NCBI GenBank assembly: GCA_017540645.1
Contig: JAFYAQ010000024.1
Location: forward strand, 1-42,728
Source: Oscillospiraceae bacterium
GTDB taxonomy: Bacteria; Bacillota; Clostridia; Oscillospirales; Oscillospiraceae
Length of the DNA: 42,728 bases
Reading direction: 5' to 3'
Positions 1-8,164 of this stretch are shown one piece after another. Every line of letters begins with the position of its first letter. Position 1 is the first letter of the stretch. The notes under the pieces were generated by a model. That model saw only the letters and a program-made list of their open reading frames with translations, had not been told where the DNA came from and ran no database searches. Made by a program: the position numbers and the translations under genes.

Positions 1-405
1 GTCCGCCAGGCCGATGCGCTCCAGGAGCCGCATGGCGTCCGCGTCGGCCTCGCTCTGGGATTTGAGCTTCAGCCGGACCGGCGCCAGGGTGATGTTCTTT
101 TTCACCGTCATATGGGGGAAGAGGTTGAAGTGCTGGAACACCATGCCCATCTTCCGCCGGTGCATGTCCAGATTGACATTCTTTCCCGTGATATCCACCC
201 CGTCCACGATGACCTTGCCGGAGGTAGGCTCCTCCAACAGGTTCAGACAGCGCAGCATGGTGGATTTGCCGGAGCCGGAGGGCCCGATGATGGACACCAC
301 CTCGCCGCGCCCGACGGAAAGACTGCAGTCGTCCAGGGCGGTGATGCTGGGACCGAACTTTTTCACCACGTGCTCCACGCGGATGATCTCATTGTTTGTC
401 GCCAC
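1..405 (-). CDS. Polar amino-acid ABC transporter ATP-binding protein (partial, C-terminus beyond the window)
   Basis: Reading leftward from a GTG at 405, the first 135 residues are a GlnQ-type ATPase. The Walker A motif GPSGSGKST lies at about residues 41-49, and the Q-loop is in MVFQHFNLFPHMTV. The signature motif and Walker B lie beyond the left edge. This subunit would power import of an amino acid through the adjacent permease. The start is chosen because GGAGG sits just upstream and no in-frame ATG gives a full N-terminus. The gene overlaps the end of the permease gene by 17 bp, which implies translational coupling. The family assignment is secure; the substrate is not determined. Confidence 0.93.
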   Translation of the reverse strand, partial: MATNNEIIRVEHVVKKFGPSITALDDCSLSVGRGEVVSIIGPSGSGKSTMLRCLNLLEEPTSGKVIVDGVDITGKNVNLDMHRRKMGMVFQHFNLFPHMTVKKNITLAPVRLKLKSQSEADADAMRLLERIGLAD

Positions 406-1120
406 GGCGCATCCTCCTTTCGATGGCCTCGATGGCCTTGGAAGCGGGGTAGTTGATGCAGAAGTAGATCATAGCCGCCAGGGTGTAGGGGGCCAGGGTG
501 ATATAGGTGGTGGAGGCGACGGCCTTGGCGCCAAACATCAGCTCGGCCATGCCCAGCATGGAGCAGATGGAGCTCTCCTTGACCATGGTGACGATCTCAT
601 TGGCAATGGCGGGCAGCACGTTCTTGATGGCCTGAGGCAGCACCACCAGCTGCATCCCGGACCACTTGGAGAGACCCAGGGAACGGGCCGCCTCCATCTG
701 GCCCGCGTCCACGGCCAGGATGCCGGCGCGGAAGATCTCCGCCACATAGGCCGAGGAGTTCAGCGCCAGGGCCACCACGCCGGGGATGAAGCGGCTGAGG
801 TCCACAAAGCCGAAGAGAGAGTAGCGGGGAATACTGATCAGACCGAAAAGGCCGAAATAGATGATGGAGAGCTGTACCAGCAGCGGCGTAGAACGGAAAA
901 TGGCGATATACGCGCCGGCCAGACCTTTAATCAGCCGGTTTTTGCTCAGCCGCATTAGAGCCAGCGCCAGGGCGGGGAGGATAGCCAGCAGCACCGAAAC
1001 GATGGCCAGCAGCAGCGTGTACTCAATGCCCTGAATGAAAAACGCGGCGTATTTCGGCAGGAAGGAAAAGTTGAAAAAACTCGCGGAACTCATGTCCGTG
1101 AATAAGTTGCTCCACCACAT
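389..1120 (-). CDS. Polar amino-acid ABC transporter permease (HisM/GlnP type)
   Basis: A 243-residue integral membrane protein starting MWWSNLFTDM. Hydrophobic spans lie near residues 25-45 and 60-80 and again toward the C-terminus. The EAA-like loop that docks the ATPase is visible as EAARSLGLSKWSGMQLVVLP, followed by QAIKNVLPAIANE, typical of the HisM/GlnP family. The frame stays open upstream to 1423, but that part overlaps the binding-protein gene out of frame and is not protein-like; the ATG at 1120 has AAGGAAG upstream. It sits between the binding protein and the ATPase in one operon. Polar amino acids are the family substrate; the exact one cannot be read. Confidence 0.93.
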   Translation of the reverse strand: MWWSNLFTDMSSASFFNFSFLPKYAAFFIQGIEYTLLLAIVSVLLAILPALALALMRLSKNRLIKGLAGAYIAIFRSTPLLVQLSIIYFGLFGLISIPRYSLFGFVDLSRFIPGVVALALNSSAYVAEIFRAGILAVDAGQMEAARSLGLSKWSGMQLVVLPQAIKNVLPAIANEIVTMVKESSICSMLGMAELMFGAKAVASTTYITLAPYTLAAMIYFCINYPASKAIEAIERRMRRGDKQ

Positions 1121-1155
1121 AGGCACAGCTTCCTTTCTTGATCGATATACCTTTA

Positions 1156-1196
1156 AAAACCGCGCGAAGATCCGAACGGGTCTTACGCGCGGTTTT
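1156..1196 (-). terminator. Hairpin between binding-protein and permease genes (leaky terminator or 3' stabiliser)
   Basis: Perfect 11-bp arms (1156-1166 and 1186-1196, AAAACCGCGCG type) enclose a second near-perfect 7-bp stem. On the minus strand the outer stem is followed by a short T run (GGTTTTT). It lies just after the binding-protein stop and before the permease start, where partial termination would make the binding protein more abundant than the membrane subunits. Confidence 0.7.
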
Positions 1197-1211
1197 GCCG
1201 TATGCGTCAGC

Positions 1212-2018
1212 TTACTCGGCGCTGACTTCCTGCCACACATCCTCCAGGGAGGCGGCAAAATCGCTGAATTCCGTGACCTTGCCCTTCTCGAGCATGTCGG
1301 CGATGGCGGCGTTGATGCCGGGGAGCAGGCCCTTGGGGTCGCCCTTGGCGACGGCCACACGGTAGGGATAGGCTTCGCCCAGATCCACAGAGGCGATGGC
1401 CAGATCACCGTTGTTGGCGACAAACTGCAGCGCCACGGCGCCGTCCAGCACTACCGCATCGATCTTGTCGTTGATGAGCTGGTTGGCCAGATCGTTCACA
1501 TTCTGCAGGGAGACAAGATTGGCGCCGGGCATATCGTTGCTCACGATTTCCTCTTTGGTGGTGGCGGTCTGGGCGCCCACGGACTTGCCGCCGAAATCCT
1601 CCAGGCTGGTATAGGCATCCTTGTCGGCAGCCTTGACCAGGATCATCGGGGGATAGTCGGTGTAATAGGGATCGGAGAAATCGGCGCTCTGGAGACGCTC
1701 CTCGGTCTCCTCGATGGCGGCCAGGACCATGTCAAAGTCGCCCTTCTGCAGGCTGACCAGCAGATAGTCAAAGCCCATGTTCTCGATCTGCAGATCCATG
1801 TTGTTGTAATCGGCGATGTACTGAGCCACGGAGATGTCGATGCCGCCGTAGACCAGGTTGCCCTTGTCGTCGGGATACATGAACTCAAAGGGAGCGTAGT
1901 CGGCGGAGGTACCCAGAATCAGGGTTTTCTTTCCGGCGTCCTGTTTGGCGGAGGAACCGCAGGCGCACAGGGCCAGCACCATGACCAGCACAAGAAGAAC
2001 AGCTGCGATCTTTTTCAT
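1212..2018 (-). CDS. Amino-acid ABC transporter substrate-binding lipoprotein (SBP_bac_3)
   Basis: A 268-residue lipoprotein. The N-terminus has a KK charge, a hydrophobic stretch, and a lipobox LCAC with the modified cysteine probably at residue 20, so it would be tethered to the outer face of the membrane. The mature part begins LILGTSADYAPFEF, the hallmark of the family 3 solute-binding fold, with GFDYLLVSLQKGDFDMVLA following. The start at 2018 is chosen because it begins the signal peptide and has AAGGAG upstream; the frame is open 48 codons further but across the promoter. It is the first gene of the three-gene importer operon. Substrate is likely a polar amino acid, unproven. Confidence 0.94.
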   Translation of the reverse strand: MKKIAAVLLVLVMVLALCACGSSAKQDAGKKTLILGTSADYAPFEFMYPDDKGNLVYGGIDISVAQYIADYNNMDLQIENMGFDYLLVSLQKGDFDMVLAAIEETEERLQSADFSDPYYTDYPPMILVKAADKDAYTSLEDFGGKSVGAQTATTKEEIVSNDMPGANLVSLQNVNDLANQLINDKIDAVVLDGAVALQFVANNGDLAIASVDLGEAYPYRVAVAKGDPKGLLPGINAAIADMLEKGKVTEFSDFAASLEDVWQEVSAE

Positions 2019-2061
2019 TGTTTTGCACTCCTTACAAAGGTTAATTATCTGTGATGCTTGG

Positions 2062-2090
2062 AGTATAGCCCCATCTTTATTCATAGTCAA
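2062..2090 (-). promoter_or_regulatory. Sigma-A promoter of the amino-acid ABC operon
   Basis: On the minus strand, TTGACT (2090-2085), a 17-bp spacer, and TATACT (2067-2062). A perfect 12-bp palindrome ACATAATTATGT lies at 2092-2103, immediately upstream of the -35, and is a possible regulator site. Confidence 0.8.
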
Positions 2091-2206
2091 CACATAATTA
2101 TGTAAAAAGATAATCTTGCGATTCGACTTGCTTTTGGCAATTTGCGATAAAACAACAGCCATGTTTTCTCTTTTTCTAAAAAAGAAAAGATATTTGAAAA
2201 AATGAT

Positions 2207-2235
2207 TTGCAATTCATATAGCGGCGTTATATAAT
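2207..2235 (+). promoter_or_regulatory. Sigma-A promoter of the alanine racemase gene
   Basis: TTGCAA (2207-2212), a 17-bp spacer, and a perfect TATAAT (2230-2235), about 60 bp before the start codon in an AT-rich stretch that contrasts with the GC-rich genes. Confidence 0.78.
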
Positions 2236-2295
2236 TATAAACCAAGTATTCGGGGAAACTCGCCCGAAGAGAACGGATGAAAACAACAGGAATGA

Positions 2296-3408
2296 ATGTT
2301 TATGAGTGTCAGTGAATATAATTCCTATCTCTCGGTGGATACCGCCATCCTGCGGGAAAACGTGCGCCGCATACTTGAAAAGGTGCCGCAGCTCATTCCC
2401 GTCATCAAGGACGACGCCTACGGACTCGGTCTTGTCCCCATCGCCGGGATCCTCTGCGGCTTTGAGGAGATCCGGACGCTGGCCGTTGCCCATGTGAGCG
2501 AGGGACTTGCTCTGCGCCGGGCCGGGATCGACCGGGAGGTGCTGGTCATGGGCGGCGTACTGCCGTTCCAGGAGGCGGCCCTTGTGGAGGCCGGGCTTAC
2601 GGCGGCCGTCTCCCGCCCGGGGATGGTAACGGAGCTGGCCGCCCTGGCCCGGGAACAAGGCCGCCGCTGCCGGGTGCAGATCAAAATCGACACGGGGCTG
2701 CACCGCATCGGTCTGGCGGTCGAGGAGCTGGACGGGCTGATCCGGGAGCTGGACACGGCAGGGGATTGGGTGGAGATCACCGGCGCCTTCTCCCACTTTT
2801 CCGCGGCGGAGGACCTTGCCCGGGACACGGAGGAGTACGGGCTCTTCCTGGCTGGGGTGCGGAAGCTGGAGAGCGCGGGATTCAGTATCCCGCTGCGCCA
2901 CATGGCCTGCTCCGCCACATCGGAGTATTGGCAGCAGTTTGACCTGGACGCTGTGCGCTGCGGCAGACGGATGTACATGGACAACCCCATACGACCGGAC
3001 GGCACTGTCACCGAGTGCGTCAGCTGGCGCAGTTATATCACCCACATTGCCCACCGCCGGGCCGGAGAACGTATCGGCTACGGCAGCGGACGCATCCTGC
3101 TCAGGGACAGCGTCATCGCCACCCTGGGCGTGGGCTACGGGGACGGGTTGAACCAGGCGCTTTTTGCGGTGGACGGACCGGTGCTGATCGGCGGACAGCG
3201 CTGTACGCTGCTGAGCTGCTGCATGGATCAGTGCATGGCGGACGTGACCGGCGTTGACTGCGCGGTGGGAGATGAGGCCACCTTCTTCGGCACGGACGGC
3301 CGTGGAGGCTTCCTCTCCGCCCAGGAGGTCGCCTCCCTGGTGGGGGGAGACGAGGGCTGCGGCCTGACCTCCGCCCTCTCTCCGCGGGTAGCCAGACTCT
3401 ACATTTAA
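2296..3408 (+). CDS. alr: Alanine racemase
   Basis: A 370-residue PLP enzyme of fold type III that interconverts L- and D-alanine for peptidoglycan. The PLP lysine is in VIKDDAYGLG near residue 38, close to the family KADAYGHG. The second catalytic residue, a tyrosine, is in GVGYGDG in the C-terminal part. There are no membrane segments, so it is not a VanT-type serine racemase. Start choice is uncertain: ATG at 2296 or at 2302, both behind a weak AGGA. It has its own promoter and terminator and lies just upstream of the dcw cluster; ddl in the same window would use its product. The sequence is somewhat diverged from textbook Alr, so a related amino-acid racemase is a minor alternative. Confidence 0.88.
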   Translation: MFMSVSEYNSYLSVDTAILRENVRRILEKVPQLIPVIKDDAYGLGLVPIAGILCGFEEIRTLAVAHVSEGLALRRAGIDREVLVMGGVLPFQEAALVEAGLTAAVSRPGMVTELAALAREQGRRCRVQIKIDTGLHRIGLAVEELDGLIRELDTAGDWVEITGAFSHFSAAEDLARDTEEYGLFLAGVRKLESAGFSIPLRHMACSATSEYWQQFDLDAVRCGRRMYMDNPIRPDGTVTECVSWRSYITHIAHRRAGERIGYGSGRILLRDSVIATLGVGYGDGLNQALFAVDGPVLIGGQRCTLLSCCMDQCMADVTGVDCAVGDEATFFGTDGRGGFLSAQEVASLVGGDEGCGLTSALSPRVARLYI

Positions 3409-3433
3409 AATAATCAACATACCGTTTTTGAGG

Positions 3434-3475
3434 ACCTGCACAAAGCTGCCGGAAGGCGCTTTGTGCAGGTTTTTT
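3434..3475 (+). terminator. Intrinsic terminator after alr
   Basis: A perfect 13-bp stem (3434-3446 with 3458-3470) with an 11-nt loop, followed by a run of T. It closes the alr transcription unit before the mraZ promoter. The stretch 3476-3644 shows no gene or clear signal. Confidence 0.92.
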
Positions 3476-3644
3476 ACCTCTCCGACCAAAAGAAATGGTG
3501 GTAAGTTGGAATAAATTGTTTCCATTTGTTTCTTTTCCTATATCTTGTACCGATTCGACAAGCACCGTGGATCGCGGCACAATATCTGGACATAGTTGCC
3601 CTTGGAGACCCCTTTCTGCGCCCGATCCGGAGTGAAATTGCCCC

Positions 3645-3673
3645 TTGCATTTTTCCGACCTTCCTTTTATAAT
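3645..3673 (+). promoter_or_regulatory. Sigma-A promoter of the dcw cluster (PmraZ)
   Basis: TTGCAT (3645-3650), a 17-bp spacer, and TATAAT (3668-3673). Transcription would start near 3680, within the MraZ-box array. Confidence 0.85.
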
Positions 3674-3674
3674 G

Positions 3675-3710
3675 TGGGTACAAAGTGGGGCGAAGTGGGG
3701 GAAAGTGGCA
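3675..3710 (+). promoter_or_regulatory. MraZ binding boxes (TGGGN direct repeats)
   Basis: Four direct repeats, TGGGT (3675), TGGGG (3686), TGGGG (3696) and a degenerate TGGCA (3706), are spaced 10-11 bp, one helical turn apart. MraZ is known to bind such TGGGN/TGGNN repeats upstream of its own gene. Here they start right after the -10, so binding should block initiation; autoregulation is inferred. Confidence 0.82.
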
Positions 3711-3746
3711 TATTTTCCACACCGAACCGGGAGAGGAGGCCGCGCC

Positions 3747-4163
3747 ATGACAGGGGAATACTTCCATACGCTGGATGCCAAAGGGCGTTTGGCCGTTCCG
3801 TCCCGGCTTCGGGATGAACTGGGCAGCGTGTTTTATGTGACGCTCTCCATGGACCGGTGTCTCTCCGCCTACTCCTCCGAAAGCTGGCAGAGCTTTTCCG
3901 ACAAGGTGGACGCCATGCCCTTTGTCAAGCAGCGGAAGATGCGGCCTCTGTTCGCCTTTGCCGCCCGCTGTGAGGTGGACGCCGCCGGCCGGATCCTCCT
4001 GCCCCAGAACCTGCGGGAATACGCGGGTCTGACGAAGGACGTAACGGTGGTGGGCTGCAACAACCACGCGGAGCTGTGGGACAGCGAGAGCTGGCAGAAA
4101 CAGCAGAGCAGCGAGATGACCCCGGAGAACATCGCGGCGGTCATGGAGGAACTGGAGTTCTGA
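3747..4163 (+). CDS. mraZ: Transcriptional regulator MraZ
   Basis: A 138-residue protein with two tandem SpoVT/AbrB-like domains. The first half has HTLDAKGRLAVPSRLRDEL and the second has CEVDAAGRILLPQNLREYA; both are the family's DxxGR(L/I)xxP(x)xLR signature. MraZ forms ring oligomers that bind repeats upstream of the dcw operon. Start at 3747 is set by GAGAGGAGG at 3731-3739; the frame is open upstream through the promoter but that is not coding. It is the first gene of the cluster and the next gene, rsmH, starts one base after its stop. Likely autoregulated through the repeats at 3675-3710. Confidence 0.96.
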   Translation: MTGEYFHTLDAKGRLAVPSRLRDELGSVFYVTLSMDRCLSAYSSESWQSFSDKVDAMPFVKQRKMRPLFAFAARCEVDAAGRILLPQNLREYAGLTKDVTVVGCNNHAELWDSESWQKQQSSEMTPENIAAVMEELEF

Positions 4164-4164
4164 C

Positions 4165-5091
4165 ATGGCTGCGCACGTAAGCGTATTGTTGGATGAATGT
4201 ATCGAATGGCTGAACATCCGGCCGGAGGGCGTCTATGTGGACGGGACCCTGGGCCTGGGCGGCCACTCGGAGGAGATCGCAAAGCGACTGTCCACCGGCC
4301 GGCTGATCGCCATCGATCAGGACGAGACCGCCATCGCCCGTTCCCGGGAGCGGCTGGCGCCCTGGCAGGACAGGATCACCTTCGTCCACGACAACTTCCG
4401 GAATCTGTCCGCCATCCTGGACAGGACCGGTGTGGACAAGGCAGACGGGATGCTCTTTGACCTCGGGGTGTCCTCCCCCCAGCTGGACGAGGGGGAGCGG
4501 GGCTTCTCCTATATGAAGGACGCGCCCCTGGACATGCGGATGGATCAGAGCGCGGCGCTCACCGCCGCGGAGGTGGTGAACACCTGGCCGGAGGAGGAGC
4601 TGCGGCGCATCCTCCGGGACTACGGGGAGGAGCGCTACGCCAAGAACATCGCCGCCGCCATCGTCCGGCGGCGGGAGCAAAAGAGCGTGGAGAGCACGCT
4701 GGAGCTGGTGGACATCATCAAGAGCGCCATGCCCGGAGCGGCCCTGCGGGAAAAGCAGCACCCGGCCAAGCGGAGCTTCCAGGCTCTGCGCATCGCGGTG
4801 AACGACGAGCTGGGGGCGGAGCGGGACATGCTCCTCACCGCCATGGACCGGCTCAGACCGGGCGGGAGGCTGTGTGTGATCAGCTTCCACTCTCTGGAGG
4901 ACCGGATCGTCAAGACCGCCATCCGGGAAAAGGAAAACGGCTGCACCTGTCCGCCGGACTTTCCGGTGTGCGTGTGCGGATTCCGGCAGACCATGAAGAC
5001 GGTGACAAAACCGATCACTGCCGGTGAGGAAGAATTGCGGCGGAATCCCCGTTCCCGCAGCGCCCGTCTCCGGGTGGCGGAGCGGTTGTGA
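4165..5091 (+). CDS. rsmH: 16S rRNA (cytosine(1402)-N4)-methyltransferase
   Basis: A 308-residue SAM-dependent methyltransferase that modifies C1402 in the ribosomal P site. It begins HVSVLLDECIEWL and has the SAM-binding VDGTLGLGGHSEEI, then IAIDQDETAIARS. FDLGVSSPQLDEGERGFS and AKRSFQALRIAVNDEL are strongly conserved family motifs, and CVISFHSLEDRIVK lies near the C-terminus. Full length for the family. It starts one base after mraZ, the usual order in dcw clusters. Confidence 0.97.
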   Translation: MAAHVSVLLDECIEWLNIRPEGVYVDGTLGLGGHSEEIAKRLSTGRLIAIDQDETAIARSRERLAPWQDRITFVHDNFRNLSAILDRTGVDKADGMLFDLGVSSPQLDEGERGFSYMKDAPLDMRMDQSAALTAAEVVNTWPEEELRRILRDYGEERYAKNIAAAIVRRREQKSVESTLELVDIIKSAMPGAALREKQHPAKRSFQALRIAVNDELGAERDMLLTAMDRLRPGGRLCVISFHSLEDRIVKTAIREKENGCTCPPDFPVCVCGFRQTMKTVTKPITAGEEELRRNPRSRSARLRVAERL

Positions 5092-5139
5092 CGGCGGACA
5101 GGCATCGCCTGTTGCGGTACGAAGAAAGGCTGAACGAGC

Positions 5140-5760
5140 ATGAAGCGCGTCCAAGAGCAGAATATGAACGTCGAACAGGAAAGCACGAGAGTCTTTGAAA
5201 AGACCCATGTATTCCGGCCCGGTGACCTCCACCGGGAAAACGCCTCTGCCGGTTTCCAGTTGGATGATGAGACCAAGGAACTGCCTCTGATCTCCGGCCG
5301 CTTTGCCGGCAGGGAGTGGAAGGTAGAAGAGCTTCGCCGGGAGGAGCAGGAAAAGGCGCTGCGGCGTCTGCCCATCCTGTCCCAGCCCCGGATCCGTTAC
5401 GGCGCGGCTATGCTGGCGGGGGCGGCCCTGTCCTTTGCGCTGCTGACCGGCTCGCTGACGGCCAGGGCGGCAATGACCGGCCTGAACGACCAGGCGGTGG
5501 AGGTCTCCACCCAGATCCACGAGCTCCGGGAGGAGAACGATCGTCTCCGCACCGAGAGCGCGCAGCTGCTGGACATCGCCTATGCCGAGGAATACGCCAC
5601 CAGAACCCTGGGTATGCAGCATACCCGCCGGGAACAGGTCACCTATCTGGAAGAACAGGGCCAGGACCGGGCCACGGTCCTCGGCGTCCGCCGGGGTCAG
5701 GGCTTCACCTATTTCTGCAGCCGGATGTTCGACACATTGGGGGAATATCTGCACAGCTGA
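5140..5760 (+). CDS. ftsL: Cell division protein FtsL-like (bitopic, coiled coil)
   Basis: A 206-residue bitopic protein. A charged cytoplasmic region of about 85 residues is followed by one membrane span (about 87-111) and a predicted coiled coil (about 112-145, with HELREENDRLRTESAQL), then AYAEEYATRTLGM, which resembles the end of FtsL/DivIC domains. FtsL links FtsQ/DivIB and the septal synthase complex. Position between rsmH and the septal transpeptidase is the ftsL slot. The cytoplasmic part is longer than in most FtsL proteins (usually 30-60 residues). Start at 5140 follows AAAGG; a later ATG at 5164 lacks a ribosome site. Identification rests on topology and position more than on residues. 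Confidence 0.82.
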   Translation: MKRVQEQNMNVEQESTRVFEKTHVFRPGDLHRENASAGFQLDDETKELPLISGRFAGREWKVEELRREEQEKALRRLPILSQPRIRYGAAMLAGAALSFALLTGSLTARAAMTGLNDQAVEVSTQIHELREENDRLRTESAQLLDIAYAEEYATRTLGMQHTRREQVTYLEEQGQDRATVLGVRRGQGFTYFCSRMFDTLGEYLHS

Positions 5761-5769
5761 GGGCCTATA

Positions 5770-5806
5770 CTTGATATGCGATCGGAGCTCATGATCGCGT
5801 ATCAAG
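5770..5806 (+). other. Intergenic hairpin between ftsL and spoVD
   Basis: Arms 5770-5783 and 5793-5806 match at 13 of 14 positions around a 9-nt loop. No T run follows, so it is not a standard terminator. It ends 8 nt before the GGAGG of spoVD and could stabilise or process the transcript. Confidence 0.6.
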
Positions 5807-5824
5807 GGATCGCCGGAGGCTGTC

Positions 5825-8143
5825 ATGGACCCCAACTATCTGGACCGACCGAACCGAACCATGCTCCGCCGCGCACTGTTCCTACTTACGGTGTGCGGCG
5901 TGCTTGCATTTATCATACTGGCGGCGCAGCTGTTTCGGCTGCAGATCCTGCGCCATCAGGAGCTGGAGAGCGCCGCGCTGGAGCAGCAGCTGAGAAACAC
6001 CGCCATCCCAGCCGGGAGAGGAAGCATCTATGACCGGAAGGGGAACCTGCTGGCCATGAGCGCCACCACCTGGACGGTGTATGTCAGTCCCGCAGAGATC
6101 GCCATGTACGGGGAGGACCCGGAGACGATAGCCGCCTCTCTCAGCCGGATCCTGGGCGTGGACAGGGAAAAAACCCTCTCCCAGATCCGGGACCGCAGAT
6201 CCTGGTACAAGACCGTGGCCCGACAGGTGGGGGAGGAAGAGATTGCCGCTATCCGGGAGCTGAAAAACGCCCGGGGCATCCAGGGCATCAAGATCGAGCC
6301 GGGTACCCGGCGGATCTATCCCTTTTCCTCTCTGGCCGCCCATGTGGTGGGATTCGTTGGCGTGGACAACACCGGCCTGGCCGGTGTGGAGTACACGGAA
6401 AACCAGACTCTCACCGGCACCGACGGCAGCATCCGGCGCTTGAAAAACAGCGTGGGCACGGATATGCTCTTCTCCCAGTATGAGGACTACGTGGACGCGG
6501 AGAACGGCCTGAACGTGCATTTGACCATCGACGCCACCATCCAGTACTTCCTGGAAAAACAGCTGACCCAGGCGGTGGAGGATTACGATATCCGCAACGG
6601 AGCCGCCGGGATCATCATGGACCCCAACACCGGGGAGATCCTGGCCATGGCCTCCCTGGGAAACTTTGACCTGAATCACTACCAGCAGGTCCCGGACCGG
6701 GTGATGGAGGAGATCGCCGCCTGCCCGGACGGGGAGCGGCAAAAGGAGATGCTCTCCGCGGCACAGCTCCGGCAGTGGCGCAATAAGGCCATCTCCGATA
6801 CCTACGAACCGGGCTCCACCTTCAAGATCATAACCCTATCCATGGCCCTGGAGGAGGGCATTGCCAATCCCGGAAGCGGCTTTTTCTGCGGCGGCAGCAT
6901 GAGCGTTCCCGGCCGGGGAAAGCCTCTGCGCTGCTGGAAGCACGCCGGACACGGTTCCCAGACCCTGACAGAGGCGGTGCAGCACTCCTGCAACGTGGCC
7001 TTCGCCACCCTGGGCCTGCGGATCGGGGAGGAGACCTTTTACCGCTACTGTCAGGACTTCGGCTTTTTTGAGCCCTCCGATGATCCCGCGGCCCCGCTCA
7101 GCGGAAAGACCGGCATCACCCTCCCGGGGGAGAGCGGCAGTATCTGGTGGAGCCGCAAGATCTTCTGCGACCCGGATAACCTGTCCCAGCTGGCGGCTGC
7201 CTCCTTCGGGCAGACCTTCAATATCACGCCGCTCCAGCTGATCACAGCCGTCAGCGCCTGCTGCAACGGGGGAGCGCTGATGCGCCCCTATGTGGTGGCT
7301 TCCGAAACCGACAGTGACGGAAATGTTATCCGGGAGACCCGGCCGGAGATGCTGCGTCAGGTCCTATCCGCCGAGACCAGCCGGCAGGTGAACGCCATAC
7401 TGGAGCAGGTGGTCTGCGACACCGCCCAGGGCACCGGCAAGAACGCCTATGTGGCCGGCTATCGGGTGGCGGGGAAGACCGGCACCTCGGAAAAGGTGGC
7501 TCAGGACGCCGCCGGCGGGGACAAGGAGTACATCGTCTCCTTTATCGGCTATGCTCCGGCGGATGATCCCAAAGTCATCTGCCTGCTGCTGATGGATACG
7601 CCCTCCCCGGACTCCGGCATCTACATCTCCGGCGGTCAGATGGCCGCCCCGGTGGTGGGGAAGGTCCTGGCCGACGTACTGCCCTATCTGGGCGTGGCCC
7701 CGGTGTACACCGAGGCGGAGCAGAAATACCTGGACCGTCCCGTGCCGGATCTGAGCGGCATGAGCCTGCGCAAAGCCTCCGAGACGCTGGAGGCCGCCGG
7801 GCTGAGCTGCCGGACCATCGGCGGCGGGGATACCGTCACCGATCAGCTCCCCGGGGAGGGGACGGTGGTGGCCGCCGGGACCACGGTGATCCTCTACGCG
7901 GACGCCCGGCCGGACCCGGGGGAGGAGCCGGTCCCGGATATCACGGGCCTGCTGTATTCCGAGGCCCGGGACCTGTTGGGAGCCATGGGACTGTTCCTGC
8001 GCTCAGACAGCACCATCCTAGCCGATTCCGACACCGTTCGGGTGACCTTCCAGAGCGTCAGCGCCGGAGAGAGTCTTCCACACGGGGCGGTGCTGGAGGC
8101 GACACTGTGCAACAACGACGACGATACCTACGGCAGGTACTGA
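5825..8143 (+). CDS. spoVD: Class B penicillin-binding protein with PASTA domains (SpoVD/FtsI type)
   Basis: A 772-residue transpeptidase that cross-links septal or spore-cortex peptidoglycan. One N-terminal membrane anchor (about 17-38) is followed by the PBP dimerisation domain (about 45-260) and the transpeptidase domain. All three active-site motifs are present: STFK (Ser331, Lys334), SCN (388-390) and KTG (551-553). Two PASTA domains follow, from about 640 and 697. SpoVD and PBP2b share this layout; as the only class B PBP in the cluster it may serve both vegetative division and sporulation. GGAGG at 5815 sets the start. The partner glycosyltransferase is probably FtsW, three genes downstream. 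Confidence 0.93.
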   Translation: MDPNYLDRPNRTMLRRALFLLTVCGVLAFIILAAQLFRLQILRHQELESAALEQQLRNTAIPAGRGSIYDRKGNLLAMSATTWTVYVSPAEIAMYGEDPETIAASLSRILGVDREKTLSQIRDRRSWYKTVARQVGEEEIAAIRELKNARGIQGIKIEPGTRRIYPFSSLAAHVVGFVGVDNTGLAGVEYTENQTLTGTDGSIRRLKNSVGTDMLFSQYEDYVDAENGLNVHLTIDATIQYFLEKQLTQAVEDYDIRNGAAGIIMDPNTGEILAMASLGNFDLNHYQQVPDRVMEEIAACPDGERQKEMLSAAQLRQWRNKAISDTYEPGSTFKIITLSMALEEGIANPGSGFFCGGSMSVPGRGKPLRCWKHAGHGSQTLTEAVQHSCNVAFATLGLRIGEETFYRYCQDFGFFEPSDDPAAPLSGKTGITLPGESGSIWWSRKIFCDPDNLSQLAAASFGQTFNITPLQLITAVSACCNGGALMRPYVVASETDSDGNVIRETRPEMLRQVLSAETSRQVNAILEQVVCDTAQGTGKNAYVAGYRVAGKTGTSEKVAQDAAGGDKEYIVSFIGYAPADDPKVICLLLMDTPSPDSGIYISGGQMAAPVVGKVLADVLPYLGVAPVYTEAEQKYLDRPVPDLSGMSLRKASETLEAAGLSCRTIGGGDTVTDQLPGEGTVVAAGTTVILYADARPDPGEEPVPDITGLLYSEARDLLGAMGLFLRSDSTILADSDTVRVTFQSVSAGESLPHGAVLEATLCNNDDDTYGRY

Positions 8144-8164
8144 CCTGCGATCGAAGGAGATAAA

